This document shows, one piece after another, positions 44,450-53,461 of a stretch of 64,000 nucleotides of DNA. The notes beneath the pieces were generated by a model. The model searched no databases and was not told the DNA's origin. It was given only the letters and a program-made list of their open reading frames with translations. The stretch is from assembly GCA_963550915.1 (NCBI GenBank), contig CAUVEB010000001.1, forward strand, positions 124,001 to 188,000. The letters are read 5' to 3'. The DNA comes from Caviibacter sp963550915. GTDB lineage: Bacteria > Fusobacteriota > Fusobacteriia > Fusobacteriales > Leptotrichiaceae. The number at the start of each line of letters is the position of its first letter. Within the stretch, counting starts at the first letter, position 1. A program made the translations under genes and the position numbers.

Positions 44450-44938
44450 ATGGAATTTAAAAGATGTGATAAAGGGCATATTTATAGCGTTTTAAAATCA
44501 AAGAAATGTCCGTATTGTGATGAGGTAAAAGATAATAAATTAATATTAGAAACATATACAAAAGAAGAAAAAACACTTGTATATATGCCCACTAAGATAA
44601 ATCCTGTAGTTGGTTGGCTTGTGTGTATAGATGGTTTTGAAAAAGGAAAAGACTATAGACTTGTAGATGAAAGAAATTTTATAGGAAGTAGTGATGAAAT
44701 GGATGTTTGTATATCAGGTGATAGTTCTATATCAAAAGAAAACCATTTTTCAATAACATATAATTCAAAGCAAAGAATATTTGTTATTTCTCCAGGCTCA
44801 ACTAATAGTATTATATATTTAAATAAAAGAGCTATATACGAAACAACAATGATTGAAAGCTATAATTTAATTGAAATAGGAGATACAAAATTAATTTTTA
44901 TTGCATATTGTGGTGAAAATTTTAACTGGAAAATATAA
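44450..44938 (+). CDS. Zinc-ribbon plus FHA-domain protein
   Basis: 162 aa from ATG 44450. The N terminus has a one-knuckle zinc ribbon (RCDKGHIYSV...KKCPYCDE; C, H, C, C ligands), and the C-terminal ~95 residues form an FHA domain (FIGSSDEMDVCISG, SSISKENHFSIT). The conserved Asn-Gly of the phosphothreonine site is altered to TNSI, so phosphopeptide binding may be weakened. Soluble, with no membrane segment. It abuts the next gene (TAATG). Confidence 0.78.
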   Translation: MEFKRCDKGHIYSVLKSKKCPYCDEVKDNKLILETYTKEEKTLVYMPTKINPVVGWLVCIDGFEKGKDYRLVDERNFIGSSDEMDVCISGDSSISKENHFSITYNSKQRIFVISPGSTNSIIYLNKRAIYETTMIESYNLIEIGDTKLIFIAYCGENFNWKI

Positions 44939-46857
44939 TGGAAGAAAAAATAAGTGTAAATTTTAAAAGTACAAATATTAGTGATTTTGGATATATTATA
45001 CTAAACGATATAGTTTTATTAATATATTGTGAAGATTCAGATTATAATTGTAAAACAAAAATATCCAATATAGTTGTTGATCTATTTGCGAAAAATTTTT
45101 ATGAAATGCAAGAATACAGTATCAAATATCTAGAAAATTTAGTATATAAAGTTGAAAAAGAGTTTGATGAATATAAGGCAAAAGACATAGATATTAAATA
45201 TTCAAGTTGCTCTTTTGCGGCTATCTTATCAGATTTTAATACAATAATAGCAAGTTATTGTGGGAATGTAAGACTTACAATACTAAAAGATGAAAAGGTA
45301 TATTTTCAGTCAAAGCTAGATAATGTTGCACAGTTATTAGTTGATAAAAATGAAATAACAAAAGAGGATATGTATAACAATAATTATAGATATAGTTTAA
45401 CAAATGCATTAGGGGGGTTAAATGCACTTAGTTTAAATATATTAAAACCTTTGGAAATAGCAACTGGTGATAAAATAATAATTCAAGGTATAGACTCTTG
45501 TATAAAAGACAATTATGAACTAAGAGATAATAGTGCAATAATAACTGTAAATTCAACAACAACAAATTCTAAAATTATAAAAAATTTTATTCCAAAAAGG
45601 GAATATTTAAAATTTCTAATTACTTTTCTAATTTTCTTTTCTTTAACAATGTTTTACATAATAAATAATATTAGAATTAAAAGATATATAAATAGAATTG
45701 ATAAAATTAATAAAGATTTAGTTGTGTATATAAAAAATATAGACGTTCAAAATATCAAAAGAGAAATAAGTCATTTAGATCATATATACAATGATATTGA
45801 TAATTCAAGAACACTATTTGTTAGTAATAAAATAGATAGAAAGTTTACACATGGGAAAAATACGAATGACAAATTAAAAAAAGAGATAGAAGTCATTATA
45901 AATATAAAAAATATGATTAATAAATCAAAAGAACTGATTAATAAAAATGAATATATTTTAAGTAATGAGGGATATATTAAGGCAAAAGACGAATATATTA
46001 AAAATAATCTTGATTATGTGGAAATAAAAAATGAGTTAGAACATGGCATAAGTATGACAAGCAGCCTTATAACTGCAGTTAATAGTGAGAAATTAGCAGA
46101 TGAAGATTTTGATAATAAAAAGTATTCTCGTGCACTTAATGTTTATCTTGAAGTAATGAAAATATATGAAAAATATAATAAGACTCAGTATGTGAATATA
46201 GTATTAAATCAGAAAATAAACTTTTGTAAAGAAGAGATAAATAAAATTGAATCAAAAACAAAAGATCTATTATCTCAGGCAGATTTAATTTTATCAGATG
46301 ATTACGACAAAGCTTATGAACTATATAGTATTTGTCTAACAAATTATGAACTTTTAAATGACAGTAATGGTATTGATGATATAAAATCAAAACTAGAAAA
46401 TTTAAAAAATGAAAAAGAAAGTACATATAAAAGGGCAATGAGTTTAAAAGAAGAAGCTATGGTATTTATAAAAGATAAAAAATATAAGTCTGCAATTGAG
46501 GCTTTAATAGATTCAAATATTTTATTAAAAAAACTTGCTAATAAACAAGAAATTAATAAAAATTTGGAACATATTAGACAGATAAAGGCTTTACTTAGAA
46601 CAAATAAAGAGCTTAAGCCTGTTAAAATAGTTCAAGATGATACTAGCCTTATAACTGAAAGTATTAATCAGAGTATAAAAAAAGGTGATGAGTATATGAA
46701 AAATAATGACTGGAATAATGCTATTATTGAATATCAAAGAGCAATAAGCTTTTCAGAAAAGATAAAAGCCAATCCTGAGATTATAACTCAGTTAAAAGAA
46801 AAATTAAGTTATGCAATAAAAAAATCAAATACAAGTTGGTGGTCAAAGTGGATATAG
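44938..46857 (+). CDS. Degenerate PP2C-like phosphatase domain, one membrane span, TPR-like tail
   Basis: 639 aa. Residues 1-205 follow the PP2C fold order (SSCSFAAILSDF for the GSTA strand, SYCGNVRLTILKDEK for the GDSR strand, YSLTNALGGL for the LTRALG motif, TGDKIIIQGID for the GDRLLLCSDG strand). However, the metal-binding Asp residues are largely missing, so it is probably catalytically impaired. A transmembrane helix follows (FLITFLIFFSLTMFYII), then about 390 residues of helical repeats with TPR-like units (EYMKNNDWNNAIIEYQRAI near the C terminus). The reverse domain order of an ordinary receptor phosphatase suggests a scaffold. Confidence 0.68.
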   Translation: MEEKISVNFKSTNISDFGYIILNDIVLLIYCEDSDYNCKTKISNIVVDLFAKNFYEMQEYSIKYLENLVYKVEKEFDEYKAKDIDIKYSSCSFAAILSDFNTIIASYCGNVRLTILKDEKVYFQSKLDNVAQLLVDKNEITKEDMYNNNYRYSLTNALGGLNALSLNILKPLEIATGDKIIIQGIDSCIKDNYELRDNSAIITVNSTTTNSKIIKNFIPKREYLKFLITFLIFFSLTMFYIINNIRIKRYINRIDKINKDLVVYIKNIDVQNIKREISHLDHIYNDIDNSRTLFVSNKIDRKFTHGKNTNDKLKKEIEVIINIKNMINKSKELINKNEYILSNEGYIKAKDEYIKNNLDYVEIKNELEHGISMTSSLITAVNSEKLADEDFDNKKYSRALNVYLEVMKIYEKYNKTQYVNIVLNQKINFCKEEINKIESKTKDLLSQADLILSDDYDKAYELYSICLTNYELLNDSNGIDDIKSKLENLKNEKESTYKRAMSLKEEAMVFIKDKKYKSAIEALIDSNILLKKLANKQEINKNLEHIRQIKALLRTNKELKPVKIVQDDTSLITESINQSIKKGDEYMKNNDWNNAIIEYQRAISFSEKIKANPEIITQLKEKLSYAIKKSNTSWWSKWI

Positions 46858-47447
46858 CAATTGATAAAGGTGAGAATATCAGTATTTCTAAAGTAATAAA
46901 TTATGAAGATATAATATTAAAAAAATATAGATATGTTTATCCATATATAAAAAATATAGTTTCTAATGAGATTGATATTAATTGCAAAATACTTCGAAAC
47001 AGATTAAAAAATATACCTAAAATGTTAGGATTTATTAATAAAATAAATGGTGCTATTTTGTATTTTGATAAAATAAATGGTATTCAATTTTCAAATTTAA
47101 ATGTAGATTCACTTAGTTTAAAAGAAAAGTTTAATATTTTTAATAAATTACTTGTTATTGTGAAGTCTTTACATGATATTAAAATCATACATAATGATAT
47201 AAAATCAACTAATATAATGATTACAAGTGATAAAGAGGTATATTTGATAGACTTTGATCTATCAACCTCTTTATATAAAAATAATTTTAATGTTGATATA
47301 TATTCGTTAAATAAAATATTGTACTTTCTTTTAAAAGATGAAAAAGTTTTACTTAGACTTAGAAACTATACATATGATAGCATTGATGAATATATAAAAA
47401 AAATTGGTGAAATAGAAAATGAGCTATTATTCAAGAACAGAACTTGA
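46848..47447 (+). CDS. Minimal protein-kinase-like protein
   Basis: About 199 aa (GTG 46848 with GGTGG upstream; TTG 46836 is also possible, both inside the end of the previous gene). It keeps the kinase catalytic loop HNDIKSTN (HxDxxxxN) and a metal-binding aspartate as IDFDLS instead of DFG. The glycine-rich loop is not visible, the N-lobe is very short, and the segment after DFD lacks APE. The DFD form is known in Bud32- and APH-like kinases, so activity is possible. Together with FHA and PP2C-like neighbours it resembles the PpkA/PppA/Fha regulatory trio of type VI systems. Confidence 0.6.
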   Translation: MDIAIDKGENISISKVINYEDIILKKYRYVYPYIKNIVSNEIDINCKILRNRLKNIPKMLGFINKINGAILYFDKINGIQFSNLNVDSLSLKEKFNIFNKLLVIVKSLHDIKIIHNDIKSTNIMITSDKEVYLIDFDLSTSLYKNNFNVDIYSLNKILYFLLKDEKVLLRLRNYTYDSIDEYIKKIGEIENELLFKNRT

Positions 47448-49656
47448 ACTTAAATCATATGATAAATTATTTGAATTAGCCAAAAAGGAAAAATTGATTG
47501 ATGTTTATTCAATTGATAATACAAAAAAAGAATTAATAGAACTAATTTTGAAATATAGAGGTATTGAAAATCAATACATTATATCAAACTTTTTAGAAGA
47601 AGGCTTTTTAAAATTACAACAGTTATTTGATGACAATTTTAGTAGTCATGAATATATAGAAAATGATATAGAAATTCCAAGAAAATTAATTTTTTATGAA
47701 GATATTAAAGTAAAAAAAGAAGATGAGTATGTAATTTTAATATCAAAAAATTTAAATATATGTGAGAATATTGTTTTGCTAATAGGCAAAAATAATTATA
47801 TATATGGTTTTCTATACTTAAAAAGAGATGATGATTATAACGATAATAGATATATAAAATATTATTTATGTCATAATAATATATCAAGGTACAAAGATAC
47901 AAATATAAATAGTGAGGTTGTATTTTTGGTGTTTTTTGATGAATACATGTGTACTCAGATATATAATTCATATTATGATATAAAAATGAATTTAAAACAA
48001 AAAAATATTGTGGGATATAAAGTTTTAGTGCCTCAATTTATATTTAATAAATCACAATACACAAAAGATATCTGTCCTATAATTTTTGAAGATAATAAAG
48101 TGATAACACCATTTTTTAGCGTTGATTTTAATATTTATATTTATGATGTTAGTGATAACAATTTTAGAATTTTGTATTTTGATGATGTAAATAAATTAAT
48201 TGAGAAATATGAATATAATATATTAGGTACACATATATATGATATAAATGAGTTATTATCAAAAGAAAATGATAAAATAAAAATTTTTGATAATTTAGGT
48301 ATGAATAAAATTGTTTCTAATAAGGAATTACAAGAAAAGTTTATTTCAAAAGTAAAAGAAAAAATAACATACTATAGCAAAAAAATATATAGCGATTACT
48401 ATATTATATCTAAAAACGTTGATATTTTAGGTGTAAATAAAATTAGTGAGTTACTAGCAATTAATTATACGGTTATATCAAAGAAACTAAATAAAATAAG
48501 TGGTGGATATATATCGGACAAATATTTAATAATATCTTCAAATCATGCAAATATTGATATATCAGTAAATGAGTATGAAATAATAGAAAAAGATATCAAT
48601 TATGATATTAATATAAATACTGTTGTAAGTAGTAATAACAATAATATAAATTATGAATTAATAATTAGAAGAATAATGCTTCTTGTAAAATACAAGATAT
48701 GCGATATGAGATATAAAAAGATAAGTACAAAAGAAATATTCATTTTAATTGATAATGGTAATTATGATAATTATCTTAAAGAAAATGATAAGGATTATGA
48801 AGAATTAGAAAACATATATCCAACTGATTATATAAAAAACAAGAATAGACTTAACACTGAATATATTAAAATATATAAAAACTACATAAAACTTAGAGAT
48901 ACTAGTAGTAATATATTTGATGAATATATAAATAGTGAAGAAAAATATATATTTGAATATGATTATTATATAGATAGTATAAATAAAAATAAAAAAATAA
49001 TAATTTCTAGATATGAAATTGAATTAATATTTACATTAGAAATATATAATTTTTTAAATAACTTTTTTACAAACTATAATTTAATAAATATTTTAAGTGA
49101 GTATAAAGGCATAACTTTAAGTGGCAGTATAGTTAAAACTAGGGTATTTTACAATATACTAAAAGAATTTATACCAGGAAAACTTATTACATATGACACA
49201 AATAATAGAAATACCAGCTATTTATTAGATACTGTTATAAAATATATAAACGATACCAATAAAGGAGTTATAAATTGTAAATTTAATATTATATATGAGA
49301 AAAAAGAAATTACTTTATATATTAAAAATTTCAAAGATATTTTTGATGAAATTTATGATAGTAGTAAAATGAAAATAGGCTACACAGATAAAATAGAAAA
49401 TTCAAATTTCATAGAAATTAAAATAAAAAACAAGAAGAATAATAAAGAAAAAATAAAAATTATTAATATACCAGATATAAATATTGAAATAGATGAAAAA
49501 TATATAAATATAGAACAAATACATTTAAATAGTATTGAAAATGGCATAATAAGAATATTTTTCTATTTTGAAAAAACTTTAAAAATTGTCTTTATTAAAC
49601 GTTACAAAGATCAAATATTTATGTCAAATGAAATAAAATTTGACATCAATTTTTAA
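47419..49656 (+). CDS. 745-aa protein of unknown function with N-terminal Rho_N/SAP-like helices
   Basis: Soluble protein with no signal peptide or membrane segment. The first 50 residues (LKSYDKLFELAKKEKLIDVY, KKELIELILKYRG) resemble a Rho_N/SAP helix-extended-helix motif. The next region (PRKLIFYEDIKVKKEDEYVI, YIYGFLYLKR) is faintly like DUF4912 proteins. The rest is Asn/Ile/Tyr-rich without recognisable motifs. It overlaps the kinase gene by 29 bp and is the last gene of the cluster, so it presumably acts with it. A promoter for rlpA lies across its 3' end. Confidence 0.55.
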   Translation: MSYYSRTELELKSYDKLFELAKKEKLIDVYSIDNTKKELIELILKYRGIENQYIISNFLEEGFLKLQQLFDDNFSSHEYIENDIEIPRKLIFYEDIKVKKEDEYVILISKNLNICENIVLLIGKNNYIYGFLYLKRDDDYNDNRYIKYYLCHNNISRYKDTNINSEVVFLVFFDEYMCTQIYNSYYDIKMNLKQKNIVGYKVLVPQFIFNKSQYTKDICPIIFEDNKVITPFFSVDFNIYIYDVSDNNFRILYFDDVNKLIEKYEYNILGTHIYDINELLSKENDKIKIFDNLGMNKIVSNKELQEKFISKVKEKITYYSKKIYSDYYIISKNVDILGVNKISELLAINYTVISKKLNKISGGYISDKYLIISSNHANIDISVNEYEIIEKDINYDININTVVSSNNNNINYELIIRRIMLLVKYKICDMRYKKISTKEIFILIDNGNYDNYLKENDKDYEELENIYPTDYIKNKNRLNTEYIKIYKNYIKLRDTSSNIFDEYINSEEKYIFEYDYYIDSINKNKKIIISRYEIELIFTLEIYNFLNNFFTNYNLINILSEYKGITLSGSIVKTRVFYNILKEFIPGKLITYDTNNRNTSYLLDTVIKYINDTNKGVINCKFNIIYEKKEITLYIKNFKDIFDEIYDSSKMKIGYTDKIENSNFIEIKIKNKKNNKEKIKIINIPDINIEIDEKYINIEQIHLNSIENGIIRIFFYFEKTLKIVFIKRYKDQIFMSNEIKFDINF

Positions 49657-49668
49657 AAATGCTATACT
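49640..49668 (+). promoter_or_regulatory. Promoter of rlpA, overlapping the upstream coding end
   Basis: TTGACA (49640-49645), 17-bp spacer, TATACT (49663-49668), 24 bp before the rlpA ATG. It starts inside the last codons of the 745-aa gene. Confidence 0.8.
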
Positions 49669-49691
49669 AAAACGTCTAATAGGAGGTATAA

Positions 49692-50234
49692 ATGAAGAAA
49701 TTACTAATTATACTTACTTGTTTTACAATGACATCATCAGTTATATTAGCTGAAAAAGTGCAATTGGAAACAAAAGTTGGTAAAAGTAGTAGTCAATCAT
49801 CACATGTTAAAGAGGATATTATTAATAAAATATTTGAAGTAACTTCAATTTCAAATGATATCCAAAAATCCTTAGAGGATGAAACAAAAAGTCAACCAGT
49901 AAATGTACAGACGGAAGAACCAGAAGAGTTAATACACTACCAAGACGGTAAAGCTTCTTTTTATGGAGAAAGATGGAACGGAAGAAAGACATCAAATGGG
50001 GAAATTTTTGACACAAGTAAGCTAACAGCAGCACATAAGACATTGCCTTTTGGTACTATTGTAAAAGTTACAAATGAAGCAAATGGGAAATCAGTTATAG
50101 TTAGAATAAACGACAGAGGTCCATATATCAAGGGAAGAGTAATTGATTTAACTAAGGCAGCATTTGGTTCTATTGAAAGTATTAACAAGGGCGTTACAAA
50201 AGTTAAGTTGGAAATAATTAAAAAAATAAAATAA
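49692..50234 (+). CDS. rlpA: RlpA-like septal lytic transglycosylase
   Basis: 180-aa exported protein with a cleavable signal (KKLLIILTCFTMTSSVILA) and a C-terminal double-psi beta-barrel: GKASFYGERWNGRKTSNGE, KTLPFGTIVKVTNEANGKS, VRINDRGPYIKGRVIDLTKA. The catalytic Asp of RlpA is in NDRGPY. Unlike E. coli or Pseudomonas RlpA it has no SPOR domain, and the cysteine in the signal is not a convincing lipobox, so it is likely soluble periplasmic. It would cleave denuded glycan strands at septa. AGGAGG precedes the ATG. Confidence 0.9.
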   Translation: MKKLLIILTCFTMTSSVILAEKVQLETKVGKSSSQSSHVKEDIINKIFEVTSISNDIQKSLEDETKSQPVNVQTEEPEELIHYQDGKASFYGERWNGRKTSNGEIFDTSKLTAAHKTLPFGTIVKVTNEANGKSVIVRINDRGPYIKGRVIDLTKAAFGSIESINKGVTKVKLEIIKKIK

Positions 50235-50277
50235 GGTTGACAATGCTAAGAGATTAGCTTTGTATGAATTGACTGGG

Positions 50278-50303
50278 AATGGGCTAAAAGCCCATTTTCT
50301 TTT
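50278..50303 (+). terminator. Terminator after rlpA
   Basis: Stem AATGGGCT / AGCCCATT (50278-50285 with 50289-50296), AAA loop, then TTCTTTT. Confidence 0.85.
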
Positions 50304-50367
50304 AATTGATTTTTATTCATGATTAGTGATATAATTAATGATATATAATGCTTTAAGGAGAAAGTTT

Positions 50368-52860
50368 ATGTTTCTAAAAAATAGTGAAAGACTTGCAATA
50401 GTAGATTTTGATAGTACTAAAATAACATACAATAAAATGATAAACAACGTTAAATATTTTTCAAGAAATATATATAAAGATATTAAAGAAGATAATTTTG
50501 TTTTAATTATTGCTGAAAATAGAATTGAATGGATATATTCGCTATTTGCAATATGGGATAGATTATCAGTGCCAATTGCAATTGATGCTTTAAGCTCAAA
50601 AGAAGAAATTGAATATTTTTTAAATGATACTAAACCTTGTGCAGTTATAGTAACGAATCAAACTATAAATACCGTAAAAGAAGCAATAAACAATTGCAAT
50701 TTTGAAGTTAGTATATATAATGTTGATGATGTAATAATATCTGAATATGAAGATGATAAAGAGCTTAGACATCCACAAGGTGATGATACAGCAGTTATGA
50801 TATATACATCAGGAACAACTGGAAATCCAAAAGGTATAATGCTTACATATAATAATATAATTGGTGAAATAGAAGCAATTAAATCATTTAATATTACATT
50901 TGATGATGAACAAGTAATTGCAATACTACCATTTCATCACATATTACCACTTATGACAACATGTCTATATATTTTCTATCATGTAAATCAATATTCAATA
51001 GTACTTGTGCCTAAACTTACAAGTCAAGAAATATTAAAAAGATTTAAAGAAAATAATGTAACACTAATGGCAGTAGTACCAAGAGTATACAAAATGTTTT
51101 ATAAAACAATTAAAGATCAAATCAATAGTAAGTGGATAACAAGACTAATATATTTACTTGCTAAAAAGATAAATAATAAGAATTTTTCAAGATTTATTTT
51201 TAAAAAAGTTCACAAAACTTTTGGTGGTAAATTAAGAACTTTAGTTGCAGGTGGAGCTAAGTCTGATGTTGAAATGATAGAATTTTTCAACGTTTTAGGC
51301 TTTAACTATGCTGAAGGTTTTGGACTTTCAGAGACAGCACCTGTAATTGCTGGTAATATACAGCCAAAGTATAAGATAGGAACAGTGGGATTAGTTGTTG
51401 CAAATGCACAGGTTAAAACTGTTAATGGAGAACTATGGGTTAAAGGGCCTATGGTTATGAAAGGCTACTATAATAAGCCTGACAAAACAGCAGAAGTGCT
51501 AAAAGAAGACGGATGGTTTAATACAGGAGATCTTGCAACTATAGATGAAGACGGATACATTACTATTATCGGACGTTCTAATTCTATGATAGTTTTATCA
51601 AATGGTAAAAATATTGATCCTGAAAAATTAGAAAATAAATTTGTTGAAATGGGTAAAGGATTAGTATTAGAAATAGGAATTTTTGCAAAAAACGATAAAC
51701 TATCTTCAATTATAGTTCCAGACATGAATTATATAAGAAAGAATAAGATAAATAATATTAGAACATACATAAAAGACTTAATTGAATTTTATAACGGTCA
51801 AGCACATAATTATGAAAAAATACTTGATTATAAGATAGTTGAAGAAGAACTTCCTAAAACTAGAATAGGAAAGCTAAGAAGATTTATGCTTCCTGAGCTT
51901 TATGGTGGAAATTCTGAAAAGAAAATAATACAAAATGAACCTGATATAAAAGAATATAAGATATTAAAAGAATATATTAGAAAATTAAAAGGAAATGAAC
52001 CAGGTCCAGATGAAAATCTAGAAATAGAAATAGGTCTTGACTCATTAGATCAAGTTGAACTTATCACATATATTGAAAATAGTTTTAGTATAAAACTAAA
52101 TGAAACAATATTTACAACACATTCTACATTAAGATCTCTTTCAGAATATATTTCTGAAAAATCAAGTAATTTCACTGAAAGTGAAGTTAAAATGGATGAT
52201 ATAATAAAAAATGCACCATATGAAGAAGTAAAAAAAGGCTATTTACAATGGTTACTATTTCCATTAACATGGTTAGTATTTAAAATATACTTTAGATTTG
52301 AAATAAAAACTAAACATAAAATTGAGGACAAACCAACAATATTTATAGCAAATCATGAAAGTTTTGTTGATGCCTTAATTTTATCACTTGCATTACCACT
52401 AAAAGTACATAATAAAACTTTTTATCTTGCACTTGAAAAATATTTTTCAAATAAATTTATGAGATACATTGCAAGAAATGGTAATGTTATTAGTGTAAAC
52501 ATTGAAAAAGATGTAAGACAAAGTGTAGAAAAGATATCAAACGTATTAAAACAAGGTAATAGTGTGTTCATATTCCCAGAGGGAACTAGAACCAAAGACG
52601 GTAAATTATTACCATTTAAAAAAGTTTTCGCTATAATTTCAAAAGAACTTAACGTAAATATACAATGTATAGGAATAGACGGAGCATATGAGGCGTATTC
52701 AAGATTCACAAGTTTTCCAAAACCTAAAAAAATAACAATTGAAATTTTAGAAAAAATTGAACCACAAAATATGACTTATGATGAAATTGTAGAAAAAAGC
52801 TATAATACATTTTTAGAATACAAGAAAAGAATGAAACCTGAAATGTATTTAAATGAATAA
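50368..52860 (+). CDS. AMP-ligase / acyl-carrier / PlsC acyltransferase fusion
   Basis: 830 aa from ATG 50368 (AAGGAG at 50355-50360). Three domains: acyl-AMP ligase (about 10-500; YTSGTTGNPKG, YAEGFGLSETAPV, GWFNTGDLATID), an acyl/peptidyl carrier domain (about 520-600; phosphopantetheine Ser559 in GLDSLDQVE), and a PlsC-type acyltransferase (about 635-830; H663-x4-D668 in NHESFVDAL, and FPEGTRTKDG). It resembles Aas, which loads fatty acids and re-acylates lysophospholipids, but with the carrier built in. It probably recycles free fatty acids into membrane lipid. AcpS at 8.7 kb may prime it. No TE or reductase domain. Confidence 0.85.
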   Translation: MFLKNSERLAIVDFDSTKITYNKMINNVKYFSRNIYKDIKEDNFVLIIAENRIEWIYSLFAIWDRLSVPIAIDALSSKEEIEYFLNDTKPCAVIVTNQTINTVKEAINNCNFEVSIYNVDDVIISEYEDDKELRHPQGDDTAVMIYTSGTTGNPKGIMLTYNNIIGEIEAIKSFNITFDDEQVIAILPFHHILPLMTTCLYIFYHVNQYSIVLVPKLTSQEILKRFKENNVTLMAVVPRVYKMFYKTIKDQINSKWITRLIYLLAKKINNKNFSRFIFKKVHKTFGGKLRTLVAGGAKSDVEMIEFFNVLGFNYAEGFGLSETAPVIAGNIQPKYKIGTVGLVVANAQVKTVNGELWVKGPMVMKGYYNKPDKTAEVLKEDGWFNTGDLATIDEDGYITIIGRSNSMIVLSNGKNIDPEKLENKFVEMGKGLVLEIGIFAKNDKLSSIIVPDMNYIRKNKINNIRTYIKDLIEFYNGQAHNYEKILDYKIVEEELPKTRIGKLRRFMLPELYGGNSEKKIIQNEPDIKEYKILKEYIRKLKGNEPGPDENLEIEIGLDSLDQVELITYIENSFSIKLNETIFTTHSTLRSLSEYISEKSSNFTESEVKMDDIIKNAPYEEVKKGYLQWLLFPLTWLVFKIYFRFEIKTKHKIEDKPTIFIANHESFVDALILSLALPLKVHNKTFYLALEKYFSNKFMRYIARNGNVISVNIEKDVRQSVEKISNVLKQGNSVFIFPEGTRTKDGKLLPFKKVFAIISKELNVNIQCIGIDGAYEAYSRFTSFPKPKKITIEILEKIEPQNMTYDEIVEKSYNTFLEYKKRMKPEMYLNE

Positions 52861-52875
52861 TATGAATGAGGAAAT

Positions 52876-53406
52876 ATGAAAAATAAAGGAATATACTATG
52901 CTATTGAATTTTTTATACTCATAGTTCTTGTGTTTTTCTTATCAAATAAATTACTTTATATAGAAAATAAATCAAAAATTGAAACTAAAAAAGTTACAAA
53001 TGAATTTTTGATAAGACAAAAAGATTTTTATACCAAAATAGAAGAAGTAAATGAAAATGAAGATAAAGAAAATAAAATAGAAAAAGAAAATGATGTAAAA
53101 GAGGAAAAAGTAGAAGAAAAAGTAGAAGAAAAAGTAGTGAATGAAACAAAAGAGATTGCTGAGAAAGTTGAACCTGAAAAGCCACTTACTAATGTAAAAC
53201 AAATAGATAACAAAAAAACAGATAAAAATAAAAAAGAAAAAACAGAAAAGAAGGCAAAGACTTCTGAAAAACCAAATACAAAAAATAAGGTGAAAGTTGT
53301 AAAACAAGAAGAGCCAAAAAAGAATAACAAAGAAAAAAAGGCTAAAGAGAATTTAGTTGACAGCTTAATAAAAGAGTCACTTAATAATGAAACTAAATCA
53401 AAATAA
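52876..53406 (+). CDS. Membrane-anchored Lys/Glu-rich low-complexity protein
   Basis: 176 aa: an N-terminal transmembrane helix (YYAIEFFILIVLVFFLSNKLL) and then about 135 residues of Lys/Glu/Val/Asn-rich sequence with near repeats (VEEKVEEKV). The topology resembles TonB-like or divisome linkers, but no C-terminal folded domain follows, so no function is assigned. A high antisense reading frame here is a by-product of the repetitive GAA/AAA codons. It ends 55 bp before tmRNA. Confidence 0.6.
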   Translation: MKNKGIYYAIEFFILIVLVFFLSNKLLYIENKSKIETKKVTNEFLIRQKDFYTKIEEVNENEDKENKIEKENDVKEEKVEEKVEEKVVNETKEIAEKVEPEKPLTNVKQIDNKKTDKNKKEKTEKKAKTSEKPNTKNKVKVVKQEEPKKNNKEKKAKENLVDSLIKESLNNETKSK

Positions 53407-53421
53407 ATATAGTATTACAAC

Positions 53422-53450
53422 TTGAATATGGATATAAAAATTGATATAAT
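53422..53450 (+). promoter_or_regulatory. Promoter of ssrA
   Basis: TTGAAT (53422-53427), 17-bp spacer, perfect TATAAT (53445-53450), 12 bp before the mature tmRNA 5' end. Confidence 0.75.
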
Positions 53451-53461
53451 CAATATTAAAT

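Noticed and set aside
40439..49656. Classification of the cluster as a complete type VI secretion system
   Set aside because: Only sheath-like and candidate tube/baseplate proteins plus regulators are present; ClpV, VgrG, TssJLM, TssE/F/G are not recognisable in the window.
50237..50265. TTGACA followed 17 bp later by TTGTAT downstream of rlpA, as a possible small-RNA promoter
   Set aside because: The -10 box matches only three of six bases, and the region runs at once into the rlpA terminator.
53028..53330. Open reading frames on the minus strand opposite the Lys/Glu-rich gene
   Set aside because: They arise from reading repetitive GAA/AAA codons backwards, giving Phe/Ser-rich sequence without ribosome sites or conserved motifs.
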